Source: Paenibacillus athensensis (GTDB lineage Bacteria > Bacillota > Bacilli > Paenibacillales > NBRC-103111). From it: 64,000 nucleotides of DNA. The notes below the pieces were generated by a model. That model was not told where the DNA came from. It worked only from the letters and a program-made list of their open reading frames with translations, and made no database searches. How positions within the stretch are numbered: position 1 is the first letter of the stretch; every line of letters begins with the position of its first letter. The DNA lies in assembly GCF_004514475.2 (NCBI RefSeq), contig NZ_MYFO02000006.1, positions 124,001-188,000 of the forward strand, written 5' to 3'. Both the position numbers and the translations under genes were made by a program. Positions 7,828 through 16,045 of this stretch are shown piece by piece.

Positions 7828-8892
7828 ATGACTCATTCCGTATCCGAAGAGCAGTCCGGCGCGGTGCAAAAAGGCCGTGTGCCGATTTCCGTGCTCGATC
7901 TCGCTCCCGTTATCGCCGGCGGCACGCCCGCCGACGCTTTCCGCCGCAGCCTCGACCTTGCCCGGCACGCCGAAGCCTGGGGCTATCGGCGCTACTGGCT
8001 GGCCGAGCACCACGGCATGCCCGGCGTTGCCAGCTCGGCGACCTCGCTCGTCATCGGGCACATTGCCGCCGGCACAAAGACGATTCGCGTCGGCTCCGGC
8101 GGCATCATGCTGCCTAACCATGCCCCGCTGGCCATCGCCGAGCAATTCGGCACGCTTGAATCGCTGCATCCGGGGCGCATCGATCTCGGGCTCGGTCGCG
8201 CGCCGGGCTCGGATCACGCCGCGACTCGCGCCCTGCGCCGCGGCTTGGGCAGCGACGGGCATGACTTTCCCGAGCTGCTTAGCGAGCTGCGCGGCTATCT
8301 CGACCCGTCGCTGGGTACGGCCATGCCCGGTGTACGGGCTGTACCGGGCGAAGGCTTGCAGATCCCGATCTGGCTGCTCGGCTCCAGCGGCTTCAGCGCA
8401 CAGCTCGCCGGACAGCTCGGACTGCCGTTCGCCTTCGCCAGCCATTTTGCCCCCGACTATGTATTGCAGGCGCTGGAGCTGTATCGCAGCAGCTTCCGTC
8501 CTTCGGCTGCGCTGGATGCGCCTTATGCGATGGTCGGGGTGAATATTGTGGCCGCCGCTACGCAGGAGGAGGCGCAGCGGCTCGCGACGTCGCAGCAGCA
8601 GCAGTTCTTGAACATCATCCGCGGCCGTCCGGGGCTGTTGAACGCGCCCGTCGCCAGCATGGACGAGGTGTGGACCCCGCAGGAGAAGATGATTGTTGAG
8701 CGCCAGCTGCGTTTTTCGGTCGTCGGCGATGCCGCAGTTGTGCGCTCGCGGCTGGCCGAGCTGCAGGAGCTGACCGGCGCGAACGAATGGATTGTCGCCG
8801 GGCAAATCTACGATCATGAGGCGCGTTTGGCCTCATATCGCATCGTCGCCGAAGCGCTGGGCCAAGCGGCGGTGGAATCGGGCGCGCTGTAG
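7828..8892 (+). CDS. LLM-class flavin-dependent oxidoreductase (luciferase-like)
   Basis: A 354-residue TIM-barrel oxidoreductase of the bacterial-luciferase superfamily that uses reduced FMN or F420. Typical segments are [31 protein letters not shown] near the start, the [11 protein letters not shown] segment, and [39 protein letters not shown]. These are diagnostic of the group 1 subfamily often called MsnO8 or YvbT-like. The ATG at 7828 follows AAGGAGG by 10 bp; an upstream in-frame ATG has no such site. It is monocistronic and bounded by a terminator. The substrate is unknown. Confidence 0.92.
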   Translation: MTHSVSEEQSGAVQKGRVPISVLDLAPVIAGGTPADAFRRSLDLARHAEAWGYRRYWLAEHHGMPGVASSATSLVIGHIAAGTKTIRVGSGGIMLPNHAPLAIAEQFGTLESLHPGRIDLGLGRAPGSDHAATRALRRGLGSDGHDFPELLSELRGYLDPSLGTAMPGVRAVPGEGLQIPIWLLGSSGFSAQLAGQLGLPFAFASHFAPDYVLQALELYRSSFRPSAALDAPYAMVGVNIVAAATQEEAQRLATSQQQQFLNIIRGRPGLLNAPVASMDEVWTPQEKMIVERQLRFSVVGDAAVVRSRLAELQELTGANEWIVAGQIYDHEARLASYRIVAEALGQAAVESGAL

Positions 8893-8956
8893 GCCGAAGA
8901 GGACCGTCGACGCAAGCCGAGGTCTGAGCGGAGGCAGGAGCTTCATTGGACACATA

Positions 8957-9003
8957 AAAAAGCTTCCGGCACCGCCCGTTCGGGCGAGTCCTGGAAGCTT
9001 TTT
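8957..9003. terminator. Bidirectional terminator
   Basis: AAAAAGCTTCC (8957-8967) pairs with GGAAGCTTTTT (8993-9003), with an inner CGCCCGTTCGGGCG hairpin, between converging genes. Confidence 0.85.
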
Positions 9004-9008
9004 GCGCG

Positions 9009-9968
9009 TTATGGCCGGCGTTGCAGCGACTGCCTGTGCTCGCGCTGCGCCTGAACATCAACGTCCAGATCGATTTCCTCGGGTAACAGCTTCGATGCGC
9101 TCGGCACATGCCGCGGCTTGTAGTTGATCACATCCGAGGAAAACAGCGTCACGACAAGCTGTCCGGGCAACGCCGCAGCTCGAATCAGAATCGGCTGGTT
9201 GTACCGATTGGCGAAACGGAAATCCGGTCCGCCCCAGTTGACGGTCGCATCGCGCCCTTCGGGCACATAAGGTACGCGGCGGCTGTGCGAATACCGCTCG
9301 ACAATCTCCAGCCCGGCCCGGTCGGCGGCATTAAACAGAGTAGAAGAAATTTGGCAGATGCCTCCGCCGATCCCCTCGGAAAATTCGCCGCGCACGATAA
9401 CCGGGGCGCGTTTGTATCCCTTGCCGACCGTACGCACGCCGACTACCCGATTAAACGAAAACGTCTCGCCCGGCATGACCACATAATTGTTAATCGCCTT
9501 GGCAGCGAGCTTAATATTGTGAAAACGATTTGAATTGTTTGAATTGAAATAGGTCACATAGTAGCCGATCTGCCTTACGCGAATAAACGCGAGTAGCTCG
9601 CTGTCGACATTGGCGTGCACGGCCAGCCGCGGCGCCTCCAGCGGCGCTCCGTCCTGCGCATAGTAGCGCTCATAGAAGCGGGTGACAAACGCTTGCCGAT
9701 CCAGACGCCAGCCTGTACGCTCGGGCACGATCCGGCCGCTGTCGTCTATGGTAGCGTTGATCGGTTTTTCGTAAACCCGCTTCTCCACCTCGCCGGCCAA
9801 ACGCTGCACCTGCTCGTCATCGATCAAAGGCGTGCCAAGCAGTGCATGTGTATAATCAGCCCGCTTGACGGCGGCTACGCCCGAACCGTTATGTTGTATG
9901 GCAAATCCATCCGCTTCCGCATTCGACGGCAGCAGCAAAAGCATTCCGAACATCCAGCCGTATCCCAC
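9009..9968 (-). CDS. VanW family protein
   Basis: A 319-residue secreted or membrane-anchored protein with the VanW core at about 160-290: an N-terminal strand block, PGETFSFNRVVG, then EGIGGGICQISSTLFNAADRAGLEIVERYSHSRRVPYVPEGRDATVNWG. The GGGICQxSSTL and RxxHSxxVxYVPxGxDAxV signatures are complete. VanW proteins are exported and linked to the cell envelope; a biochemical role is not established. The GTG at 9968 is chosen because GGAGGT lies 10 bp upstream and it leaves a short hydrophobic signal segment (FGMLLLLPSNAEA). The usual positively charged start and long helix are missing from this frame, which is odd (see the short frame at 10091-10153). Confidence 0.85.
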   Translation of the reverse strand: MGYGWMFGMLLLLPSNAEADGFAIQHNGSGVAAVKRADYTHALLGTPLIDDEQVQRLAGEVEKRVYEKPINATIDDSGRIVPERTGWRLDRQAFVTRFYERYYAQDGAPLEAPRLAVHANVDSELLAFIRVRQIGYYVTYFNSNNSNRFHNIKLAAKAINNYVVMPGETFSFNRVVGVRTVGKGYKRAPVIVRGEFSEGIGGGICQISSTLFNAADRAGLEIVERYSHSRRVPYVPEGRDATVNWGGPDFRFANRYNQPILIRAAALPGQLVVTLFSSDVINYKPRHVPSASKLLPEEIDLDVDVQAQREHRQSLQRRP

Positions 9969-10090
9969 GTTTGGCGCACCTCCACCTCTATTGTGGACAG
10001 TTGCCGGTAAAACATGCATCGCAGTCGATCGACACGGCTTTTTGCAAACGCCAGCGCTCCTGCCAGATCTTTCATCCAGGCGAAGCTCGG

Positions 10091-10153
10091 TCACAGGAAA
10101 ATAACGGTGATGATCAGACGCTTGAGCGAGGCGGGAATCCGGCTTTTTTTCAT
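10091..10153 (-). CDS. Possible 20-residue leader or broken N-terminus upstream of vanW-like gene
   Basis: A short reading frame begins MKKSRIPASLKR and continues with hydrophobic residues until a TGA after 20 codons. AAAGGTGGTG, one base off the ideal ribosome site, stands 6 bp before the ATG. It looks like the charged start of a signal anchor. It is in a different frame from the VanW-like gene, 120 bp downstream. It may be a real micropeptide or leader, or a remnant of the original VanW N-terminus after a frameshift. Apart from this, the gap of about 395 bp between the two neighbouring genes holds only the terminator at its right end. Confidence 0.35.
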   Translation of the reverse strand: MKKSRIPASLKRLIITVIFL

Positions 10154-10296
10154 CGCGAGCACCACCTTTCCCTCATGCATCTTTGTTTCCCAAGGGCAAC
10201 TTTTAATCCAGCAAAAAGCTTTCCCTCTGCTCGCAGTATATGCAGCTTCCCGCCGTAACGTGACGGCTTGGGGCAAATAAACCGCTTACCATGCAC

Positions 10297-10350
10297 AAAA
10301 AAACCGCAAACGGCCAGCCGCTTGTCACCAAGCGAGCCGCACCGCTGCGG
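10297..10350 (-). terminator. Terminator of the PBP operon
   Basis: On the minus strand CCGCA...CGCTTG pairs with CAAGCG...TGCGG, ending in a seven-base T run, just after the PBP stop codon. Confidence 0.8.
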
Positions 10351-10363
10351 AATCATCAACCCT

Positions 10364-12412
10364 TTACTTTTTGACCGAGCTGCCGCTTGCTGCTTTGGTC
10401 AAAATACCGTCATTCGCCGCGTCATAAGCGGCGAAAATTTTCGCCGCAATCGGCGAAGCGCCATAGCGCCCGAACCCGCCCTCCGGCACGACAACCGCAA
10501 CGGCCAGCTTCGGATTGTTCGCCGGCGCGAACGCGATAAACACCGCGTTGTCGACACGGCCGCCGGCCACGTCCTGCGTGGACGTACCCGTTTTGCGAGC
10601 CACCGGATAGGGCAGCGTGTCGATGCCCTCGGCACCGCTTTTCATGCCATTAATGACCGCATCCCAGTCCTGATTGTCGAATGTCGTTTCCTCAAGCAGC
10701 TCCGGCTGGAACGTCTTGAGCACTTCGCCTTCGTAGCTCGTGATCTTCTCGACGAACTGCGGCTTCATCCGCTTGCCGCGGCTGGCCAGCGTAGCGGCAT
10801 ATTGCGCCAGCTGGAGCGTCGTCGTTTTTTCGTTCTGGCCCCACGAGGCGTATACCATCGCCGACTGGTAGCTGTCTTTTTGCGCGTTTTTGATAAAGTC
10901 GTTGGAGCCTGCATATTCGAGCGGCAGACCGCTGCCCGTTTTGACGCCAAGCCCGAACTTGCCGAGATATTCGGCCCATTTGGCTGTAACCTTCGGATCC
11001 TCGCCGCCATATTTGCTGTAGAACGGAATCCCGACCTTGGCCGACATGAACGTATTGGACGAAACCGCAATCGCCGAAGTCGCATTCAACAAGCCGTAAG
11101 CGTGTCGGTCGGAGTTGGTGATCGTGCTTTTCGTGCGGCCGAACGAAAACTCCCCGGTATCGTTGTACGTGTCGTAGCGGGTGAACAGCTTTTCGCTCAA
11201 TCCGATCATCACGGACAGCGGCTTGACGGTCGAGCCCATGAACACAATCGAGGACGGATGCTTGGGCCGTTCCTTGTCCGTATATTTCGGATAAGCCGTC
11301 GTAATCGTGCCGTTCGGCACGTAAGGCATAATCTCTTCATAGTCCGATTGCAAAATGCCGCCCGTCCACAGGTTGGAATCGTAGTCGGGATAGCTGGCCA
11401 TCGACACGACCTTGCCGCTGTCGACCTCCATCGCCACGGCGTAGCCCGATTTGGCGTTTACGCCGTATTTCGCGTAAGGATCGTTGCGCACAGCATCGGA
11501 ATGCAGCCAGTCGAGCTGATCCTTGATCGCTTTTTCCGTCGTCTGCTGCACGTCCTTGTTAATGGTCAAAAACAGATTGTTGCCCTTCGTCGGCGCCGTG
11601 ATCGTCGCACGGCCGATAATTTTCATCGCCGCGTTAACCGGATACGTTTTGTAGCCGTTTTTGCCGCGCAGCTCATCCTGATACATCCGCTCGATGCCGT
11701 CGAAGCCGACGTATTCCGAATCCAGGTATTCCTTGCTGTTCGGATTGTCGGCGTAGATGTCCTGAGCGTTTTTCGTCGAATAGGATTTCAAATAACCGAT
11801 CAGCTGCGTCGCGACCGTCGTATTGTCGTCTTCCTTTTCGTACGTGCGGATGCTCTCCTCCGTAACCTCCAGCCATTTGAACTCGTCGCGATGCTCCAGC
11901 AGATAGGCCATCTCTTCCTTGGACAAATCGGATTTGATTTTACGGGGAACGGAGTAATAGCTGGGGTCCTTGACCGGCTTTTTATCGATGTCATAGCCCA
12001 GATCCATCGCCAGTACGATGTCGGCGGGGGTCAGCTTTTTGCCGTCAGGCTTGCCGAAGCGCTGGAACACGTCATACAGCTTGTACGCGAGCGCAATGAC
12101 CGCATCCTTATCCTGCTGCCCTGGTTCAATGCGGAAAAACAGCGACTGCACCGGCACCGTATACGCCAGCGGCACGCCGTTTGCATCGTAAATATTGCCG
12201 CGGATCGGCGCGATTTTCGTCTCGCGGTTCGTCGTTGTGTTCTCTTGCTCGGCATATTCCTTGCCATGCACAAACTGCAAAATCGCCAGCCGCACGATCA
12301 GAACGGAAAACAGCAAAAACGTCACGAAAAAAAACAGATTGATCCGGATCGAAAAGTGACGCCGCCGATGCAGCTCATGCTTCTGCGGATCGTCCATGAT
12401 CGAGGATTTCAT
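10364..12412 (-). CDS. Class B penicillin-binding protein 2 (peptidoglycan transpeptidase)
   Basis: A 682-residue membrane-anchored DD-transpeptidase that cross-links peptidoglycan with a partner SEDS glycosyltransferase. One transmembrane helix at 22-48 is followed by the PBP dimerisation domain (RGNIYDANGVPLAY at 71-84). The transpeptidase domain has all three catalytic motifs: STVK at 394-397 (Ser394 acylated), SSN at 451-453 and KTGT at 607-610. The organisation matches PBP2/PbpA-like elongation or spore PBPs of Bacillales. The start overlaps the 3' end of the upstream HAD gene by 38 bp, so translation is probably coupled. No SEDS partner is in the window. Confidence 0.93.
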   Translation of the reverse strand: MKSSIMDDPQKHELHRRRHFSIRINLFFFVTFLLFSVLIVRLAILQFVHGKEYAEQENTTTNRETKIAPIRGNIYDANGVPLAYTVPVQSLFFRIEPGQQDKDAVIALAYKLYDVFQRFGKPDGKKLTPADIVLAMDLGYDIDKKPVKDPSYYSVPRKIKSDLSKEEMAYLLEHRDEFKWLEVTEESIRTYEKEDDNTTVATQLIGYLKSYSTKNAQDIYADNPNSKEYLDSEYVGFDGIERMYQDELRGKNGYKTYPVNAAMKIIGRATITAPTKGNNLFLTINKDVQQTTEKAIKDQLDWLHSDAVRNDPYAKYGVNAKSGYAVAMEVDSGKVVSMASYPDYDSNLWTGGILQSDYEEIMPYVPNGTITTAYPKYTDKERPKHPSSIVFMGSTVKPLSVMIGLSEKLFTRYDTYNDTGEFSFGRTKSTITNSDRHAYGLLNATSAIAVSSNTFMSAKVGIPFYSKYGGEDPKVTAKWAEYLGKFGLGVKTGSGLPLEYAGSNDFIKNAQKDSYQSAMVYASWGQNEKTTTLQLAQYAATLASRGKRMKPQFVEKITSYEGEVLKTFQPELLEETTFDNQDWDAVINGMKSGAEGIDTLPYPVARKTGTSTQDVAGGRVDNAVFIAFAPANNPKLAVAVVVPEGGFGRYGASPIAAKIFAAYDAANDGILTKAASGSSVKK

Positions 12413-13157
12413 CGCGATTCAAGTCCTTTCGTTCAAATTCATCTCCCGGCTCCAGCAGCTCCATAAGCGAGCGGATACCCGGCCCGGTATGCCGGGCGTA
12501 ACGAAGAATACGCACGGCGTCGATGCCAACCTGATTCGGAGACCAGACATCGTTCGTCACGTGATCGCCGACATACAACACGTCCTCCGGCTCAAGCCCG
12601 GCCCGTTCCAGCGCCAGACGAAATATCGCCGGGTCCGGCTTCTCCAGCCCGACCTCGGTCGAAACAATGACCGGCTCAAACCAGTCGAGCACGCCCTGAT
12701 CGGCCAGTATGGCCCGCAGCGTCGGAGCGAAATTGCTGACAATGCCTAGCCGCACGCCCAACTCGCGCACGCGCGTCAGGCTTGTTTTTACGTCATCAAA
12801 CAGCCGGTACTGCTCCGGGGCCGTATACAAATCGTACAGCTCGCTGCAGCAGGCCAGCAGCTGCGCCTCTGCCCATGCCTCATGCACACCCAAATGCTCC
12901 AGCACATAACGGTAAAACGCCACCCAGAAAGCGCGATCCGATTCAGGCGAGCAGCCGCTCTGCGCCGGGTCGTGCGGCTTCTCGTCATAAAGCTGACGAA
13001 ACGCCTTGCCCAGCAGTTCACCGATCAGGTCCGGATCGAACTCGAGCCCGCGCTCGGCCAAATATCGCTGCAGCAATAGCCGCGCATCCGGCACGGTCAG
13101 CAGCGTGTCGCTGGCGTCGAGATACAGCATTTTATATTCATGCAACGGTTTGCGCAT
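12375..13157 (-). CDS. HAD-IA family hydrolase
   Basis: A 260-residue HAD phosphatase with a helical cap of type C1. Motif I is LYLDASDTLL (10-21), motif II VSNFAP near 140, motif III the Lys of GLEKPDP, and motif IV YVGDHVTNDV with the metal-binding aspartates. Motif I reads DASDT instead of the common DxDGT; this is normal for the YjjG/haloacid-like branch, in which Asp nucleophile and acid are kept. Relatives dephosphorylate nucleotides or small metabolites. AAGGAG lies 5 bp before the ATG. It is the first gene of a two-gene operon with the PBP. Confidence 0.88.
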   Translation of the reverse strand: MRKPLHEYKMLYLDASDTLLTVPDARLLLQRYLAERGLEFDPDLIGELLGKAFRQLYDEKPHDPAQSGCSPESDRAFWVAFYRYVLEHLGVHEAWAEAQLLACCSELYDLYTAPEQYRLFDDVKTSLTRVRELGVRLGIVSNFAPTLRAILADQGVLDWFEPVIVSTEVGLEKPDPAIFRLALERAGLEPEDVLYVGDHVTNDVWSPNQVGIDAVRILRYARHTGPGIRSLMELLEPGDEFERKDLNRDEILDHGRSAEA

Positions 13158-13299
13158 ACGTACTCCTTGTATAAATCGTAGAATTCCAACCTAAAGTGTA
13201 TCACATTTGGCGAGGGAATAGGAAATGTGGGGCGGAATGCAGAGGAATCGTTGCTTGATCAAATTGGAGGAGGTAAACTGCGGTGATTGCTAACAAAAT

Positions 13300-13340
13300 G
13301 GACTAGAAAACTTTATGATAATTGGCTCTTTTATTAGTCC
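13300..13340. repeat. Imperfect inverted repeat upstream of paiB-like gene
   Basis: GGACTAGAAAA (13300-13310) is mirrored by TTTTATTAGTCC (13329-13340). It lies about 75 bp before the start of the PaiB-like gene and could be an operator. The rest of the 257-bp gap shows no gene. Confidence 0.35.
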
Positions 13341-13414
13341 GACTTATTCATTATGATATCTTGAAATAAGATGTGCTCTGACACTTCACTCACATCAGAC
13401 AAGGGGGTTACATT

Positions 13415-14020
13415 TTGTATATTCCAGCTCACTTTCAATTGGACATGCCCACAGCCTACTCGATCATTAGGGAAAATAGCTTCGCTACTTTATTTTCACT
13501 TCACGACGGGTTGCCTTATGCCTCTCATTTGCCGATTCTGCTTCATTCTTCCGAAAAGTATTTATACGGCCATTTTGCAGCTGCCAATCCACAATGGCGC
13601 GATCTCGGTGAACAAACTGTTTTAACGGTCTTTCATGGTCCACATGGCTATATTTCACCATCATGGTACGAAACGAATCAAGCAGTGCCGACATGGAACT
13701 ATGTAGCCGTACATGTCTATGGCACAATGGAGTTCATTGATGTCCAAGATGAGCTTGTAGCGGGATTGCGCGACATGATCGCTACATATGAGCAGCCACA
13801 GAGCGGTTATGGCTTGCAAGATATGGATCCCGAATGGATAAATGGTTTGACTCGCAGCATACGGGGCTTTAAAATCCAGATTTCCAAAATCGAAGGCAAA
13901 GCCAAGCTTAGCCAAAATCATTCCACTGAACGGCAGCAACTGATTATTCAACAACTTGAAGCCAATGGCGGCTTAAACGAACAACGCATCAGTGCTCTGA
14001 TGAAAATGCCCTTCAACTGA
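13415..14020 (+). CDS. FMN-binding negative transcriptional regulator, PaiB family
   Basis: A 201-residue protein starting MYIPAHF, the typical PaiB start. It has the split-barrel FMN-binding-like fold: the [22 protein letters not shown] block, [12 protein letters not shown], and [12 protein letters not shown]. In B. subtilis PaiB works with the acetyltransferase PaiA and represses sporulation and protease genes; no paiA is adjacent here. The start is TTG at 13415 with AAGGGGG 8 bp upstream. Base composition is visibly more AT-rich than the flanking genes, suggesting separate origin. Confidence 0.9.
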   Translation: MYIPAHFQLDMPTAYSIIRENSFATLFSLHDGLPYASHLPILLHSSEKYLYGHFAAANPQWRDLGEQTVLTVFHGPHGYISPSWYETNQAVPTWNYVAVHVYGTMEFIDVQDELVAGLRDMIATYEQPQSGYGLQDMDPEWINGLTRSIRGFKIQISKIEGKAKLSQNHSTERQQLIIQQLEANGGLNEQRISALMKMPFN

Positions 14021-14044
14021 TATTTCTCCTCAAAAACACAAAAA

Positions 14045-14068
14045 CAGCCGCTGCAAGAGCGGCTGCTT
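14045..14068. terminator. Terminator between paiB-like and transglutaminase genes
   Basis: CAGCCGCT (14045-14052) pairs with AGCGGCTG (14058-14065), flanked by A-rich and CTTT tracts, between converging genes. Confidence 0.7.
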
Positions 14069-14072
14069 TACA

Positions 14073-15224
14073 TCAAGCTTCCCGGATATGCGTTTGATCA
14101 AAATTCGGCGGGTTGAACCAATTGCCACCACTGGCGACCCAAGTGGAATCCAGCGGCACCCAGCTATCCGTTTCCTTCAAATATACCTCGTTCCACGCAT
14201 GCGGTCCGTAGCTGCCCTGGCCGTCATAGCCGAGTCCCGTGACCACCTTGACATCAAGCCCGACGGAACGGGCCATGACCGCATACAGCCGCGAATAGTC
14301 GATACACACGCCCTTGCGCGTTGCAAACGTGTCCTCCGGCGTCTGCTCCTTCCAGATCCGCTGCTCCTCGTACAAATTGACCTTGTCCCAGTCATACTGC
14401 ACACGCGTGCCGACCCACTGGTACAGCAGCCGCGCCTTGTCCTCATCCGTCGTTCCCGACGCCGTCACCTCGCGCGCAGCAGCCGAAATATCGTCCGGAA
14501 TGTTGGCGTCGAGCACCTCGTATTTCCGCTGTAAAATGTTGCTGAATTCCTGCTCCACAGCCCGCGTAAATACAGGAGCCTTCTCGGCCAGAAAATCGCC
14601 GGTAAACGGCGCAATGACCTTCTCCGCCCCCTTCTGATACATCTGCGAAGCCTGAATGTACGAAGCAACGGGCGTATGTGGGAAAAAGGTGACGAAAATA
14701 AACAAAGCCGCAATCAGCATCAGCGCGCGCGCTGCGCCAACGACGGCGCCAAGTGTCCCTCCTGCCGCAGAGCTGAGCAACGAAGGCCCCCCGGCCGGCT
14801 GCCGGAGCGCGATCCGCTGCGCCAGCACCCGCTTCAAGAGCGGATCGAGCAGCACATAAAGCAGCTGCTTGATCACAACATAGCCGATCAGAAACAGTAC
14901 GCCGAAGCGCAGCAGAGGAAAGTCCCGTACGCTGGTCACCATCGTGTAGTACAGTTGCTTGAGCATGCCCATCGGACCCGCGGGAATTTGTACATTCTGC
15001 TGTTTGAGCCACGTCTGTAGCAACGGCGATACGAGCTGCACGCCCTTCCAGGCTGCGTAAATGCTGATCAGCGCGATCAGACCGTCCGTCAGCATCGCGA
15101 CCAAGCGGCGAGCCGAGCCCGACCCGCCGCGCAGGACGCCCTGCACGACCGAAGCAAGGAATGCGGCGGCAATGGCGATCGATATGAAATTCAGGTTGCT
15201 CCAAGCTGCGCTCATCTCGCCCAT
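14073..15224 (-). CDS. Membrane protein with CvpA-like N-terminus and transglutaminase domain
   Basis: A 383-residue protein. Residues 10-190 hold about five hydrophobic segments laid out like CvpA (colicin V production) proteins, ending in GGTLGAVVGAARALMLIAAL. Residues about 260-383 form a transglutaminase-like cysteine-protease fold with the full triad: Cys in RKGVCIDYSRL (near 306), His in GPHAWNEV (near 340) and Asp in LDSTWV (near 358). Such fusions probably process peptides or peptidoglycan-linked proteins on the outer membrane face; the substrate is unknown. It lies downstream of two small membrane-protein genes on the same strand, the nearest 20 bp away. Confidence 0.85.
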   Translation of the reverse strand: MGEMSAAWSNLNFISIAIAAAFLASVVQGVLRGGSGSARRLVAMLTDGLIALISIYAAWKGVQLVSPLLQTWLKQQNVQIPAGPMGMLKQLYYTMVTSVRDFPLLRFGVLFLIGYVVIKQLLYVLLDPLLKRVLAQRIALRQPAGGPSLLSSAAGGTLGAVVGAARALMLIAALFIFVTFFPHTPVASYIQASQMYQKGAEKVIAPFTGDFLAEKAPVFTRAVEQEFSNILQRKYEVLDANIPDDISAAAREVTASGTTDEDKARLLYQWVGTRVQYDWDKVNLYEEQRIWKEQTPEDTFATRKGVCIDYSRLYAVMARSVGLDVKVVTGLGYDGQGSYGPHAWNEVYLKETDSWVPLDSTWVASGGNWFNPPNFDQTHIREA

Positions 15225-15244
15225 CGCGGCCGGCCTCCCGTATG

Positions 15245-15676
15245 CTATTGTGAATTTTTCTTCGCTTGATCGATAAAAGCTTTAACTGCCGCGTTGGCGT
15301 TCATCGTGAAGCTTTTGCCCATAAACGTAACTTCCACCTCATCGGAGCCGTTATTGCCGGACACCTTCAAGCTTTTGGTCGTCACCTCGTACGAGCCGTC
15401 CGGGTTCGCTTTGAACTTGGCTTCCTTCGCTTCTCCGGCCAAAGCCTTGATCGCCGAATCCTTGACCTCCTGGCCAACCTGACTGGCGACGCTTGCACCT
15501 ACACTTTGCAGCTTATCCTTATAGTTCGCTCCGTATAACACCAAGCAGCCAACTACTATAATGATGAGCACCCATTTTACGAACGTCTTGACGATGCCCA
15601 CGATGACAAATAACACAATGACGGCCGCTACGATCAAATACCAGCGATCCTGTGCAAAGGCAATCCACTGATCCAA
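15245..15676 (-). CDS. Small membrane protein with exported Lys/Asn-rich domain
   Basis: About 143 residues. Two hydrophobic segments (about 12-55) are followed by a soluble, Lys/Gly/Asn-rich domain with strand-like repeats such as GSYEVTTKSLKVSG. No known family is recognised. The TTG at 15676 is chosen because GAGGGGG lies 6 bp upstream; a GTG five codons earlier overlaps that site. It is cotranscribed with the transglutaminase membrane protein, 20 bp apart, and may be its partner. Confidence 0.7.
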   Translation of the reverse strand: MDQWIAFAQDRWYLIVAAVIVLFVIVGIVKTFVKWVLIIIVVGCLVLYGANYKDKLQSVGASVASQVGQEVKDSAIKALAGEAKEAKFKANPDGSYEVTTKSLKVSGNNGSDEVEVTFMGKSFTMNANAAVKAFIDQAKKNSQ

Positions 15677-15731
15677 TCCAATCCCCCTCACTTTGTCCCG
15701 ATTTCCTTCCTAATCATACTACAGCAGGACG

Positions 15732-15887
15732 CTATTCTTCATCTCTTTTTTTGCGAAGCTCCTCCAGCTTCTTCGCGATTTGCGCGCCCTTGTCCATATT
15801 CATTCTGGATTTACGATACGCGCCGCGCAGCCGAAATATAACAGCAACCACGCCAAGCGCAATAGCCATAAGCACAAATTTATCCAT
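15732..15887 (-). CDS. 51-residue single-pass membrane peptide
   Basis: One N-terminal transmembrane helix (about 3-18) is followed by a highly charged, helical cytoplasmic tail with many Lys, Arg and Glu ending in RKKRDEE. AAAGGAG stands 6 bp before the ATG at 15887. No family is recognised. It precedes the two membrane-protein genes on the same strand, separated by 55 bp, and likely belongs to the same operon. Confidence 0.65.
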   Translation of the reverse strand: MDKFVLMAIALGVVAVIFRLRGAYRKSRMNMDKGAQIAKKLEELRKKRDEE

Positions 15888-16045
15888 AGCGGGCTCCTTT
15901 CCGCTCCGGCGACGGCAAGCGATTGCCAGCAAGTCCGGAAGATTGATGTCTTTTTGACCGCAAGGTCATAACCTGGGGACAAGGGGCGTACATCTAAAAA
16001 AGAGAGCAGACGGGCCAAGCCCATTCCATCAAGGCGGTGAAAAAC

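Noticed and set aside
10268-12466. A 732-codon plus-strand frame opposite the PBP gene
   Set aside because: The minus strand encodes a class B PBP with STVK, SSN and KTGT in order; the opposite frame shows no domain.
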